A DNA stretch of 64,000 nt from Blastomyces gilchristii SLH14081 (GCF_000003855.2 NW_003101675.1:1949253-2013252), one strand, 5' to 3'; shown: positions 37,801 through 50,929, counted from the stretch's first letter. Notes: generated by a model from the sequence alone, not told the origin. Numbers and translations: made by a program.

Positions 37801-38790
37801 ATAAACAGCACTTGAAGAGAATTTCTATAATTAATATAAAAGACTCTATTCTGATTTATTTAGATAACTCAAAAAATGAGAATTTGAATAGATTAGATAC
37901 AGACATTGCTTATACTGAAGATAATATCAATTTTATCTCAGATTTCTGAAATTTAGACTGTGAATCTGAAGTCTTTGATGCTGAACTATTTACAATAGTG
38001 AAAGCTTTCAAACTCATTGAAATAAAATCTTATAAAAGAGAAAATAGTTTGAAAGAGATATGAATATTCTCTGATAGTCAAGCTGCTTTAAAAAGACTTA
38101 GAAATAGTCAGATTCATAATAATCAAATAAATCTTGAACTGATCTTAAACTCTGTTTTGAAAATTCAAAAGAGAAGAATATCAAAGTTGATAATTCATCT
38201 GCACTGAGTTTCTGCTTATATGAATATTCATGATAATGAATTGACTGATTCAGCTGTAAAAAAGAGTGTAGAATTAAGCAGATCTATTTAAAAAATTATA
38301 TTCTGATCTTTTATAAAGAGAAAAATAAAAGAATCTTGTTTAGATAAGTGAAATAAAAGCTGACAGAAACAAAAGAAGAGTATACATTATTCAAGATTTG
38401 AAATAAAACCCAAGTGAAAATCTTGTTCAATTAAATGTAAAAAGAAAATATTCTCATCTATAATACAGCTGAAACTAGAACATGGCTATTTCAAATCTTA
38501 TATACAAAGATTTGATGATAGATTTGACTCAATAGAATACTCATTCTGCAATATAAATGAGAATTCTGAGTATATTATAATACACTGTGCATTATACAAT
38601 AGTCTCAGAGCCAGATTGAAAGAGAAGTATGATTTAAATTAATTAAATATAAGATTCTTATTCTCAACTGAGACAGGAATTAAATACTTAATAGACTTTC
38701 TATCAGAAACTCAAGCAGCTATAAGAAAATGACTAAATTCAGAAATATCTGAATATGAAGAGAAGGAAATCAATCAGATATAGTCTGTTA
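34830..38790 (+). pseudogene. LINE ORF2 (endonuclease, reverse transcriptase, RNase H), copy 1
   Basis: The endonuclease begins near 34860 and carries the VEDFNAHHFWWN segment (GDFNAHHPWWN type) near 35290-35330, reading TGA as Trp. Reverse transcriptase is about 36190-37090; its catalytic box reads YVND near 36935, where LINE copy 2 has YIDD, so this copy has lost a catalytic Asp. RNase H is about 37920-38290 with DAEL and SDSQAALKRL. A final Cys/His patch lies near 38540-38600. An RNase H after the reverse transcriptase places it near the Tad1/I group. Confidence 0.85.
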
Positions 38791-39160
38791 AAACAGCTAT
38801 ATACTATCTTTTAATAATTTGTTTTATTACAGTCTCTCTTTACTTTATCTTTTTCTTTCAATTTCTTTCTATCTATCTATTTAATATGTCTATCTTTAAG
38901 ACTGTGTTCTCTTTTCCTTTGTCATGATATTATCAAATGATTTCAAAGTATCAGAAGATGTTAAAACACTGTAATTTGTAAACAGTTTTTATATTCTGAG
39001 CTGAAATTTTCTGATTTTGTATATCTGAAATTGATGAATATATAATAGTTAACTTTACAGATATAGAAAAAACTCTGAGAACTAAAAGTTCTCAGGTAGA
39101 TATTATAGTCTCTGACTGTATACATCTATAATTGAAGAATAATAATAATAATAATAAATT

Positions 39161-39375
39161 GAAGCTTTAATTTTTATTACTTTAATAAAAAATAATTTAA
39201 ATATTTCTAAAATTTTTCTCAAAGCTTTATTTTACAGACTTTGAAAGAGTTTATTGAAATTTCTTTAATTATTTTATTAAACTTAAACTTTATAATCAGC
39301 TACTGAGATAATATAAACTATATATAATTGTTTTAAAGTCTGAAAGAATACACCTCTTTCTGTATAATATTAAAG
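39161..39375 (-). mobile_element. Antisense fragment of the same LINE
   Basis: This ~215-bp segment matches the strand-inverted part of LINE ORF2 seen at 48014-48230 (for example TTTATAATCAGCTACTGAGATAAT). It abuts the (AAT)n tail of LINE copy 1, tail against antisense fragment, and ends where GC content rises towards the Hos4-like gene. Confidence 0.8.
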
Positions 39376-39909
39376 ATGAAATATTTGAGAAAAAAGAGAT
39401 ATCAATTCAGAATACATGGCAATCTCATATAAATAGAATGTGGGGTGATTTGAAGTGAAATGTAAAACATGGTGGACACTTCTTAGCTGTATAAATTGAA
39501 TCTGAGCAGCGGAATTCTTTTGATAGCGCCCTTTAATATATATACCTTGGTACGCAGCAGAAAACCCAAACAGGACTAGCGGCATGTTGGCTCCCCACCG
39601 CCTTTCTTTTATCAGAACCTGGACGCCTTGCGCCCGATCTTGACCAGAACTTATCCAAACTACAATCCCAATCATCAACTCTTCGCCGCTACCCAACGAG
39701 CTATCATCTAACACGAAACATCAAGTGCCACATATTCGCCCCGCCACCTTGTAGTAAAAAAAATATAGTCGCGCTGTCGGCATCTTGCCTTAGGCTCATC
39801 CAATACACCTGTGATCGAGTCCTTCTCGATCGCCGGCCAACGCTCATATTCCGCAGCTACGGCTACTAACGATGAGGCAGAGAAGACAAATATCCCGACT
39901 GCAGCCGCT
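39376..39909. promoter_or_regulatory. Upstream region of the Hos4-like gene
   Basis: Composition changes sharply from repeat-type AT-rich DNA to ordinary sequence near 39400-39480. The frame of the Hos4-like protein is open upstream to about 39769 but has no ATG, so this is likely 5' UTR and promoter. Minus-strand open frames here (39370-39714 and beyond) look like shadows. Confidence 0.5.
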
Positions 39910-42900
39910 ATGAATGATGCTGATGCAGCACTGTCGTTGCCAGCTGTTCCTCCCACCAATCGTGACAATGATCGCCACGTGGAACCCAGCTTAAAGCTTG
40001 CCGAAAACAAAATTCCATTACAGGCGCCTCCTACCTCTGACAAGCAGAAACCAGAGGGGGAGAGTGGTGGTAGTGGTAGCGACGATACAGTCAGCATAAA
40101 AGCGGACTCAGAGGCGGAAACCATCATCCAGTCGGGGCGGGAGGAGCTATCGCCGGAGAAAAAGAGAAGGTACATACAGCACAAACGCGATAGGAGCCTG
40201 GGGAGAGCTGAAGATGAGAGGGACTTTGGAGTCGCATCGTTACCCGAAAGTGGAAAACCACGAAAGCGACTGCGGGTAGAAAGCGATAATGTGGATGGTA
40301 GATCTCTCAAAGTGCGTGACCCTGGCGAACAGACTTCGCGAGCCTCATCTCCACCAGGGGAAACGAAGTACACGAAACAGAAGGAAACTGGAGACTCAGA
40401 AAAGACGTCTGCCACACGTGGTTTATCCCACTCGCGTTTCGATGGATTAGAGGGGAACAAAAACCGCCAGTCGACGAATCGTTGGTCAAGTGAAGGGGTT
40501 CGTGTGGAGGAAGGAGAGCCCCGCCGCCATGGCGACCGTCAACATGTATCAGATTCATCCCACAACAAAATTTCCGACGAAACATCAAACACGTCGCATT
40601 CACAACACTTATCTAAGCATCGTTCCACATCACCAGCTTATCGTTTACACCATAGAGTTACATCGGGATCGCACTCATCTATTGATATCAAAAAGAGAAG
40701 ACGAGCGCGACCGCCGCCTGCGACAGATTCACGCCGCCAAGTTTCAGAGGACCGAGAGTCTACTTCGTCTTCCACCAGTGGATCTCCTTTACCATCTGCT
40801 TGTCTGCGCAAGCTAGCTTCTAGCGAGCAAGCCGCGATATCACCCGCAAAACAGATGCAGGTAAAGAAACAACGAGATCAAAATGGTCGGACAAGACTTG
40901 CAAGGGCCTGTGCGATGCAGGAAGTCGAGGCTGCGAAAGCGCGCCATGCTGAGCGCCCAGAGGATCTAAATATTTCTGACAACGCGGGGAACACGCCACT
41001 TCAGATCGCTGCTCTTGAAGGCTGTGTAGATATCGTTAAGTTCCTAATCGAAGCAGGATGTGAAATCGACACAAGGAATATTGACAGAGATACTCCCCTT
41101 ATTGATGCTGTGGAAAACGGCCATTTGGAAGTTGTGAAATTGCTTTTGGACGCGGGCGCCAATCCTCGTCTCGGTAATGCGGAGGGCGATGAACCGTACG
41201 ACCTTGTCCCGTCCGATAGCCAGAACTACGAGGAAATGCGAAAAATCATAGCGGAAGCCAAAGCCAAGGGGCAACGACGAAAGTCTGCAGATCAATCTGT
41301 TCGCGCCACTTCTTCCGGCAGGGATCCTTCATCGCGGGGCGCATCGGCAGCCAGTCCTCGTGATTCTCCCCCGGTTCATGGCCAGCGAAGTCCTCCTCCA
41401 CCTAGTCTAGGAGCTCGTAGGAGAACCGTGAGGAGTGAGGCAACAAGGAACGATTTGTTATGGACAAAAGCAACTCCGGAAAATCTTCGAGATTTTGCTG
41501 CTAAGGGGGATATGGCTGGTGTGGCAAATATCCTTAACGTGGGACAAAAAGCTGATCCCGAGTCGCTAATTGCCGCTGCGAAAGGTGGACATGACGAAGT
41601 CTTGGGGATTCTGTTGGGCATGGGCGATCCAGACCCGGATCCGGAGCCGCTATTAACTGGTAACCACAATAAACCGGGGTATAACACTCCCATGCTCGCT
41701 GCAATCGGCAGAGGGAACACTGCGGTTATTCAACTCTTACTAGACCAACGAGGATTTGACCCCACGCGTCTTGACCGCCGTGGCCGAACATATTACGAAT
41801 TATCAAGAGAACGTAAAGGAGATCACTGGGAAAGAGAGTATGAACTTTTAAAACGAGCATATGATAACCATTTAAGAACCCTCAAGAACCGCAGGCCTGA
41901 TACGAAATCTCCTCGAAGGGTTCGTGATAAAGACACAGATGTGAAAAAGCACGCTCGACGGGAATCGTCGTCCCCAGCTCCTCCATCGCAACGAAAAGCT
42001 GCCAGAACATCCGATTCGGGTCGCCAAACTGAACGTTCCACTCGGGAAACAGATCATGTAAAGGAAAGGAGGAAGCCTGAAGCTGCCGGCCATGAGAAGG
42101 ATAAACGAGTTGCATCCGGGGGGAATCGGTTGAAGCCGCCAAACAGAGAAAGCAGCAATCTTGACCAGTCTGCAGGCGGATCTGACCAAGAAACACGCCC
42201 AGACCGTAAATGCCCAAAGGATTCTGTACCCTCTCACAACGGGGATGAGCCTGTCAAGCGTCGGCGCCTCATTGCGGGCCGGCCTCCTGACCGAGTGAAG
42301 CGAAGGGAGAGCCTGATGTCGTCTGATTCACTTTCTAGCCGTGAGGAAACTATTAAACAACGGAACGAGCCTGCAAACCCTGACGTAAAGCCATCTAAGG
42401 AGGCGCCGCCACGGAAACGTTCTCGAAACAGTGTATCACCAGAACCATCACAGCCCCGTGGCCGTCAACACAAGGAGGACAGTGTTCGTGACGCTCAAAA
42501 TCAAAAGAAGCGGAGACGCGTCCAGTCTGAAGAGAACGGTATATCTTCCTCCAATAGCAGTGCAACACAGAAGCCTCTGGAACTACCAGTACCTCCCTCA
42601 AAAACTCAGCCGAGGCAGAAAAACAATGCCCCCAAGTTAGGCCACGAAAAATCTCGTGGTGGTGATAACGATGTAGATAAAGAGTCTTCTGCTGCACAAG
42701 GCCCAATTCAGGAACGTCTACTAGCAAACAGGACCAAAGAACTCTGAGCCGCACATCAAAGACATCCCTATGGAAGATGTTGGTNNNNNNNNNNNNNNNN
42801 NNNNNNNNNNNNNNNNNNNNNNNNNNNNNNNNNNNNNNNNNNNNNNNNNNNNNNNNNNNNNNNNNNNNNNNNNNNNNNNNNNNNNNNNNNNNNNNNNNNN

Positions 42901-44220
42901 NNNNNNNNNNNNNNNNNNNNNNNNNNNNNNNNNNNNNNNNNNNNNNNNNNNNNNNNNNNNNNNNNNNNNNNNNNNNNNNNNNNNNNNNNNNNNNNNNNNN
43001 NNNNNNNNNNNNNNNNNNNNNNNNNNNNNNNNNNNNNNNNNNNNNNNNNNNNNNNNNGGGAGGCTAGGGAAAAGGGAGGCTAGGGAAAGGGAGGCTAGGG
43101 AAAGGGAGGCTAGGGAAAGGGAGGCTATAGAAAAGGGAGGCTAGGGAAGCTGAGCTAGCCAAGGAAGCACGGGAAGCGGAAGAGAGACGTGTTGCTGCCC
43201 AGGCTGAGCGTGATAGACAGGAGAAGGAACTTCGAGAAGCCCAAGCCGCCAAAGAGGCCCGAGAAGCAGAGGAAGCCAGGGAGGCTGCAGAAACAGCTGC
43301 GCGACTGGCCCGTGAAAAGGCTGAGGAGGAAGAACGCAAAAGAAAGGAGATGGAGCTTAGGCGCATCAGACAGGCCGAGGAAGAGCGTCAAAAGCGCTTA
43401 GAGCAAGAACGACTTCGTCTTGCGAGGCTGCGGAAAGATCAGGAAGAGCAGGAACAGCGGCGTCGCGACGCACTACCTAACCGACTTCGTGCTGCAGCAA
43501 ACTTCGTCGGCTCAAATGACCCTATTTCTAAAAGCCATGTCTGGCTTAAAAAATTCATGCCACTCGTAACAGCAACAACCAAGCAAATCGACCCTTCCTG
43601 TGATCTCGAGGTCAAGGATGACAGATGGATTCCCAACTATCTGGTTGCACCACTTCTTGCTACGAACGATCTTCAACTTTCGCAGTGTACGTCTATTCCC
43701 CACTATACCGTTCTTTTGCCCGTGATGCTCTTTGAGAGGACTCTAACCCTATTACAGATCCTAGTTGGGAAAGGCGGTTTGTCACTCTTACCCAGCGAAA
43801 TAACCTTTGGAGGGTAACGCGTCGTATTCTTGTCGAGGAAGGCGAGTTTAACCCCTTGACAACAAGCTACGTCGATGTTATGCGGAAAGATGCCGAAACC
43901 CGACCCAAATACTTTGCGATGGAACACGTATTTTGGGTAAAGGTAAATATTTCAATGTACGCTTCCCCCTAGTTGCTCCATGCTCATAATATCTGTAGTA
44001 TTCCGATTTCATGGATTTGGTTCCTCATGTCCCCCACCTCCACGGACTCGAGATTCGGACGCTTCGAATGCATGTCGACCCCGAACCTGGCCCCGAAACG
44101 ATCCAGGCAGAACGTCAGCTCCCAAATGGGATAAGATCTATTACTCCTAATATAGATTCTGGGCCAAAATCCCCGCTCACCAACGGATTTATAACCTCTA
44201 ATGGTCATCCTCATTCGTGA
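39910..44220 (+). CDS. Hos4-like ankyrin-repeat protein (putative Set3 histone deacetylase complex subunit)
   Basis: A long first exon (39910 to about 42660-42735) encodes a Ser/Arg/Lys-rich nuclear-looking N-terminus with basic patches such as KKRRRARPPP. Ankyrin repeats follow (GNTPLQIAALEGCVDIVKFLIEAG onward, 40985-41200). A second ankyrin-like block is at 41470-41800, then another charged region. After the gap come a coiled coil (43140-43470), PNRLRAAANF, DERW-like DDRWIPNYLVAPLLA and, after splicing, SWERRFVTLTQRNNLWRVTRR and KYFAMEHVFWVK. Introns 43687-43757 (GTACGT...TTACAG) and 43943-43998 (GTAAAT...TGTAG) restore the frame and give FWVKYSDFMDLVP. The layout matches fungal Hos4 of the Set3 complex, which binds deacetylases to chromatin. 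The start is the first ATG. Frame breaks near 42735 and in the minisatellite suggest an unmodelled intron (candidate donors 42656-42662, acceptor 42731) or assembly errors. Confidence 0.7.
42785..43057. other. Assembly gap (N run) inside the Hos4-like gene
   Basis: 273 ambiguous bases. The right flank is a 15-bp minisatellite, so the gap was probably caused by collapsed repeats encoding more of the coiled coil. Confidence 0.95.
43058..43147. repeat. 15-bp coding minisatellite (Arg-Glu-Ala-Arg-Glu)
   Basis: GGGAGGCTAGGGAAA units repeat at least five times next to the gap and encode a repeated REARE pentapeptide. Two units have an extra A (AAAA rather than AAA), which shifts the frame. This is either real length variation or a sequencing error. 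Confidence 0.88.
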
Positions 44221-45061
44221 GGGTGCTTTATATGTCAATTTTGTTGTCTCCTTTGTTTTTCCATATGTGTTTGAGCTCGGAGCATGGTTTATATTTGATC
44301 TTGCTAGAGCCATGTGTGGGATATATGCAGTATTGCATCGGTCTTCGTTTTCTTTTTCTTTTCCTTTTCTTTTTTGCAAGGAGCAAATGGGATTCGGGTT
44401 GGATGGGAGGTCTTCTGTAGTGGTTTTATAAGTCTTTTTCGGTGGATTCGTTCACCATTATTCTTGAAATGGAATATCCACATTATTATTATCCGCGGCA
44501 GCGGCCAATATTACTTCATACCAGTCAGTGTTCTAATTCGCGGCGAGCATAGTTCACTTATTCCTATCCATCCTTTTTACGCCTTTGTAGCTCGCGGATC
44601 TGGGTAAGGTCACCCACTGGATCAGGACCTCACTAAGTGCCCTGCCCCACTTAACCTTCCTTACATCAGCGGATCTTGATAGAGCAGATTATTCAATAAT
44701 TCTCATTCAGTATTCATAATAATATATCTATGAAATATATCTCTCATTATTTAAACAGTTGTATTGTAATCATGCCGCTTCTTACTCACTCACCTCTAGT
44801 GAGTGTGTCATATCAAAATGATAAAATTAAAAATTTTCATCTTCATTAATTAATTAATAATCATCACAATGTTAAATAAAGATGAAAATATTGAAGAGTG
44901 TATTCAGCAAGCTATCACTATCTATTAAAAAAATTCAGAATTTAAAATACTATCTCTTTTATAAGAATTTAATGTTCTCTATTAATATCTCTGAGTATGT
45001 ATTAATAAAAGAAATCTGAATACTGTGAAGATGTCAGGTAATAAGAGATTAAATAAGAGTT
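44221..45061. other. 3' flank of the Hos4-like gene and transition to AT-rich DNA
   Basis: 44221-44680 has normal composition and a T/C-rich stretch (44340-44375), probably 3' UTR and unique flank. From about 44690 the sequence becomes AT-rich, with a small CACTCAC/GTGAGTG inverted repeat near 44787-44807. No gene is supported. Confidence 0.5.
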
Positions 45062-46317
45062 AGAAGTTCTACTGATCTGAAATATTAAACAGTATCAGAC
45101 ACTTTATCTGAAACTGTAACTGTTATTTCTCTATCATTTTATGAAAGAATCATAGAAAAGATCTACTAAAATTACTCAATATCTCTAATAGAATCTGATA
45201 AGATATAGTTATTAACTTTACTATTAATCTCTCTAAGAGTAAGGGTTGTAAAAATGTTCTGATTATCATTGACTAATTAAGTAAAGATATAATATTAAAA
45301 TCTTGTGATAAGATAAATACTGAATAAGTTACTGAAGTCTTCTTACAAAGCTTATTCTATTAGATATATAATTTGCTAATATCTATAGTATCTAATTAAG
45401 ATTACTAATTTATAAGCAATCTCTGAACAAGAATCTATTAAGTTCTTAAGATTATATATTACTTATCAACTGCTTATCACTCTGAGACTGATAATATATT
45501 AGAGTAAATAATTCAGACTATAAAGAATTATCTTTATAAGTTCTGTAACTATTTATAAGATAACTGATATAATCTTCTTCTATATACTGAAGTTATTCTC
45601 AATGACTGAGATGCTGTTTCAACAGATATAAGCTCATTCTTTCTTATATATAATTATTGTATGAAGATGTTAAATCTTCTAGAGATTATACAATTCATAT
45701 TAAACTCTTACAGTTCAATTCTGATTACAGATAATATAGTAATAAAGCTCTAAGATACTTATAACTGAGCAGAAGTCTTTATAATAAGTACTAAATAGAA
45801 TTAAGAGAATTAAGTTAATATCTGATAAGACTCTGCTGAGTAATATAAGATAGAAGATCTTGTATAATTGAATCTTAAAAATATACAGATTATATACTCA
45901 TCTTATACACTGAACTATTATTATATTAAATACAGAGTAATAGAAGTTTTAGATAGTTATAACTATTATCTTAATACTTTATTAGAGATTTATAATATCT
46001 TTTATACAAGCTTACTCTGCTGTGCTGTCACTAACTTATTCTCTTCTCAACTGACTTCTGACTAACAACTATTAGAGATTATAGAAGAGAGTAATAAACT
46101 TGAATAAGAGATTGAAAATATTCTTAATAAAAGACTCTGCAGCTGCAGCTAATAATATCTTGTAAAATAAGTTAGTTATAATTGTCTGATCTGAATCTCA
46201 AGCTCCGTACTATCTGAAAGAGCATCTCTTGACTGATAGAAACTATGCATCTACAGCTCTATCACTCAAATCTCACTTTCAGAAAGAGAGTAGCTAATGT
46301 AGCAGACTATACTCAAT
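45062..46317 (+). mobile_element. Gypsy-A copy 4, left part: 5'-truncated, integrase to start of 3' LTR
   Basis: It matches gypsy-A from the integrase (near 8715 in copy 1) through the chromodomain (about 46080-46240) to the first 20 bp of the 3' LTR, which starts TGTAGCAGACTATAC at 46298. It is cut by LINE copy 2, and the LTR resumes at 59791. It is more diverged from copies 1-3 than they are from each other, so it is an older copy or a sub-family. Confidence 0.85.
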
Positions 46318-46689
46318 TATTATTATTATTCTTCTTCAATTATAGATGTATGCAGTCAGAGACTATGACATCTACCTGAGAATCTTTAGTTCTCAGAGTT
46401 TTTCCTATATCTATAGAGTCAACTATTATACATTTATCAATTTCAGATATGCAAAATCAGAAAATTCCAGCTCAGAATATAAAAACTGTTTACAAATTGC
46501 AGTATTTTAACACCTTCTGATACTTTGAAATCATTTGAAAATATCATGACAAAGGAAAAGAGAACATAGTCTTAAAGATAGACATATTAAATAGATAGAT
46601 AGAAAAGAACAGAAAGAAACAAGTACAGTAAAGAGAGACTATAACAAAATAAAATTATTAAAAGATAGTATATAGCTGTTTTAACAGAC

Positions 46690-49600
46690 TATATCTAATC
46701 AATTTTCACCTCTTCATATTCAGATACTTCTGAATTCAGTCATTTTCTTATAACTGCTTGAGTTTCTGATAGAAAGTCTATTAAGTATTTAATTCCTGTC
46801 TCAGTTGAGAATAAGAACCTCATATTTAATTGATTTAAATCATACTTCTTCTTTAATCTGACTCTGAGACTATTGTATAATACACAATGTATTACAATAT
46901 ACTCAGGATTTTCATTCGCATTGCAGAATGAGCACTCTATTGAATCAAATCTATCATCAAATCTTTGTATATAGAATTTGAAATAATCATATCCTAGTTT
47001 CAGCTGAATTATAGATGAGAATATTTTCTTTTTACATTTAATTGAACAAGATTTCTACTTTGATTTTATCTCAAATCTTGAATAATGTATGCTCTTCTTT
47101 TGTTTCTGCCAGCTTTCATTTCACTTGTTTAAACAAGATTCTTTTATCTTTCTCTTTATAAAAGACTAGAATACTGTTTTTTGAATAGATCTGCTTAATT
47201 CTGAACCCTTTTTTACAGCTGAATCAGTCAATTCATTGTCATGAATATTCATATAAGCAGGAACTCAATGCAGATGAATTATCAGTTTTAATATTCTTCT
47301 CTTTTGAATTTTCAAAACAGAGTTTAAAATCAGTTCAAGATTCATTTAATTATTATAAATCTGACTATTTCTAAGTCTTTTTAAAGCAGCTTGACTATCA
47401 GAAAATATTCATGTCTCTTTCAAACTATTTCCTCTTTTATAAGATTTTATTTCAATGAGTTTGAAAGCTTTCACTATTGTAAATAGTTCAGTATCAAAGA
47501 CTTCAGATTCACAGCCTAAATTTCAGAAATCTGAGATAAAATTGATATTATCTTCAGTATAAGTAATGCCTATGTCTAATCTATTCAAATTCTCATTCTT
47601 TGAGTTATCTGAGTAAATCAGAATAGAGTCTTTTATATTGATTATAGAGATCTTTTTCAAATGCTGTTCATATTCTCTCTCTTTAGATAGTTTACTTATT
47701 TATAAGACTATGAGAGATTCAAGCTTTTCTCTTCAGAGAGATATCTTCTCATGATCAATTTTCTCAATATTTAATGAAGAAAATTGATTCTTAATGAGTG
47801 AATATAGTCTATACAGTTAAGAGAGCATTTTCTTTAAAGCATTATTCTCATTTCAATCCAGAAATCTATTTCAATTCAGTTCATTTCCTGAGTTAACTGA
47901 TAAAAATAAAGAAGAGACTCTTTCTCTAATTATATAATTTAAGCTCATCTTCATGACTCTCAGAGTATAGTTTATACAGGTCTTTTCAAATTGAATAGCA
48001 GAAGATGAAATTGAAGCTTCAATTTTCATTACTTTAATAGAAGATAATTTGAATGCTCTCAGAATTCTTCTTAAAGCTCTGTTTTATAGACTTTGAAAGA
48101 GTTCAGTGAAGTTATCTTGATTATTTCATCAAACTTGAACTTTATAATCAGCTACTGAGATAATACAGACTATGTATAACTGTCTCATAGCCTGAAAGAA
48201 TAGACCTCTCTCAGTATTTAATAGTCTGATTATACTATTCAGTAGTCTCTCTGCCTTGATGATTCTTTGTTGAATATGATATTTAAAATTCAACTTGAAG
48301 TTTAATCATACTTCTAGTCATTTGACATTCAAACTGGGTTTAATCTCTTTATTCAAAAGAGTTAGACTTAGTTCTTTCTCATTAAATCTGAGAAAAAAGT
48401 GAATTAACTCAGTTTTATTCATATTAAATTAAATTAGATTGATATCTGCTTTAACAAAGATTTTCTTTACTGCTTTCTCAATCACTTCTAAATTCTCCTT
48501 GATTGTCTTTGAACTGTAGAGTAGATCAATATCATCTATATAACTTAAAGATCTCACTATTTTCATCTCTCTATTCTTGAATAGATATGCAGTGTATATT
48601 GCAAATAAAATAAATAAGATTGAAGATTCTTGTGATACTTCTATTTTTATCTCAGTTTTATCTTGTTTTCTTCCATCAAAGAATAGTTGTATAATTCTTT
48701 TAAATATGAAACAATTAACTCATTTTATTAAAGAAAGTGACAGTTTTAATATCTTCAAAGTTTGAATCATCTTAGACTTTGAAACATAATTAAATGCATC
48801 TTTTATATTAATAAAAACTGCAGTTGAGACCAGATCTTCATACTTTGCTACTTAAATATCATGAATAACTGAGAGAATAGTAGTAATTGCAGAACATTGT
48901 TTTCTATCTCTCATTTATTCATTAAATAGAAGAGAATCACTAATAGAGCTTATAAAAGATAATCTAGTAGCTATTATCTTTTCTAGAATTTTTCTCAAAC
49001 AGTTCAACAGAGATATTACTCTATATAACTTAGAAATTGAAGCTTTTCTATTAGATTTTGTAAGAATTACTCCAGTAGCTTCTCTTCAGCATTCAAAGTG
49101 ATAATCATTTTTTAAGAGATTCAAAAAGAGTTCAAAATATTCATTCTTCATGTAGAAATATATGTTCTGAATAATCAAGTGATTAATTGAATCAGGCCCT
49201 GCAGCAGTTTTAATTGAACTTAAGAATATTACTGACTCTAGTTCATCACATGTAAGCTCAGATCATTCTCAGTTATTTTCATCAATATATTTATGAAATG
49301 ACATATTCTTCTCTTCTAAATGTGATGAGTTTTGAAAGAGAATTCTTATAAAAGCTTAACATTTTTTCTCAAAAGAGTTTGCTGTATACAATTCATTCTG
49401 AAATTCATATTCTAAGATTGAAAGCTTTGCTACACTTCTTATTTTAGTATAGTTAAAGGCTTTAAAAACTTCTTTTTCTTATACTTCTTCAAGAAATTTG
49501 TTCCAGCAATCTGTTTTGACTTTTTTAATATCTGAAAAATATTCATTTTGAATAGCTTTGAACTCTTTATCAGATATTAAGTTATTCTTTCAATCTCTCT

Positions 49601-50640
49601 TAGCAGTGACTAATTGCTTTCTTTTAGAAGTGATATTCTCATTTCATCAAGATTTGAAATACTCAGAAGACTTTTTCTTTGAAATATTTTCTTCAATACT
49701 TGTTAGAAGAATAGATGTAATCATCTTTACTCTATTCTCAAGCATTTCATTTAAGATATCTTGACTTTGATTTCAATAGAGCTCACTCTGTCTTTCAGAT
49801 TTCAGCTGTTTTACTCTTTCTTCAACTGCTTTTCAATCAGCTTTTTCAAAGTTATACTGATTAGAGAGAAGAGGATTTTCACTTCTTTATTTTTCACTCA
49901 GTTCAATATCAAATTAGATGATCTCATGATCTGATTCTGAGGTTTCATTTAAATTAATAAATCAGTTTATAAGTCTTTTTTCAATTAGATTTTGTGATAT
50001 GAAAGTTAGATCTATGATAGATTTCTATTTCATGTCTTTTCTAAAGAATGTTTGTTGATCAGACTTGTTAACTAAATCTATTGAATGCTCAAAAGTTCAT
50101 TCAATCAGTTTATCTACTCTTACTGCTCTTATGCACTCTGAGTTTTATTACAGATAATGTGCATTGAAGTCTTCTACAATTATAGAGTTTTTTAAGAAAG
50201 TCATATTCAAAAATTCTCTATTAATTATTCAGATATTGTTGTTTTCTTTCAATGACTTTTCATTATAGATATTTATAAGTTGAATAGTATCAAACTCATT
50301 ATCTTTATTCATAATATCACTCACTAGAATATCAGAGTCAGATATAATATCAAATCTCAGATTAAATTGATATCTTGATCTTTTTCTCTCATAGATCACT
50401 ACTCTTGATTTTATCTCAGATTTTTCAGAAAGAAAGCAGTAATAGCTTGAATGAGAAATAATATACTTTTACTCAGTATCAAAGTTTGATTCTTGAAGAA
50501 GTACAAAGTCAACTTTTTATTCAAATGCAATCTGAAGACAAGAATAAATACAATTTAAGTTTCTATTCACATTGTTTTAAATAAATGTGATTTTTAAAGA
50601 GTTTTTAAACTTTTTTTATTGTTTTTGTTGTACATTCATA
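46690..50640 (-). pseudogene. LINE ORF2 remnant, copy 2
   Basis: Minus-strand endonuclease, reverse transcriptase and RNase H, collinear with copy 1. The reverse transcriptase box reads YIDD near 48530, so the catalytic pair is preserved. RNase H lies about 47550-47190. Multiple in-frame stops remain. Confidence 0.83.
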
Positions 50641-50929
50641 CTAAGAGAGAATGAAGATAGAGTAGAATCTAATCACTATTATTAGATAGTAGATTATAAC
50701 TATTTTGAAAAGCAGGAATCTCAACTGCTTACATTCTATCTAGTTTATCATCAGAGTTATTTCTCAATTCTCTAATCTTAACAGATGTTTGAGAATTCAA
50801 ATTCTGTTTATATTTAGCTAAAGAATTGAAGTTTGAAGATCTAGACAGTTGAAAGTTTCTTCTTTTTAAGCTTACAGTTATAGATTTACTAGCTTGACTT
50901 TTCTCTTCAGTTTTAGATTCACTTTAAGC

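Larger units (their letters stand above)
31555..39158 (+). mobile_element. Full-length Tad1/I-type LINE, copy 1
   Basis: About 7.6 kb, collinear with LINE copy 2 in inverted orientation, and both copies begin within a few bases of the same sequence. Order: a less mutated 5' leader with repeated monomers, ORF1 with zinc knuckles, ORF2 with apurinic-type endonuclease, reverse transcriptase and RNase H, then a 3' end with an (AAT)n tail at about 39137-39158. I could not find a convincing TSD for this copy. Hypermutation has broken both ORFs. Confidence 0.87.

Noticed and set aside
4130..39380. Centromere core
   Set aside because: The AT richness is explained by identifiable retrotransposons on both sides of genes. 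There is no independent sign of a centromere, and chromatin data would be required.
39708..40460. Minus-strand 250-codon frame overlapping the Hos4-like gene
   Set aside because: It is a shadow of the plus-strand coding frame, with no recognisable domain and no splice support.
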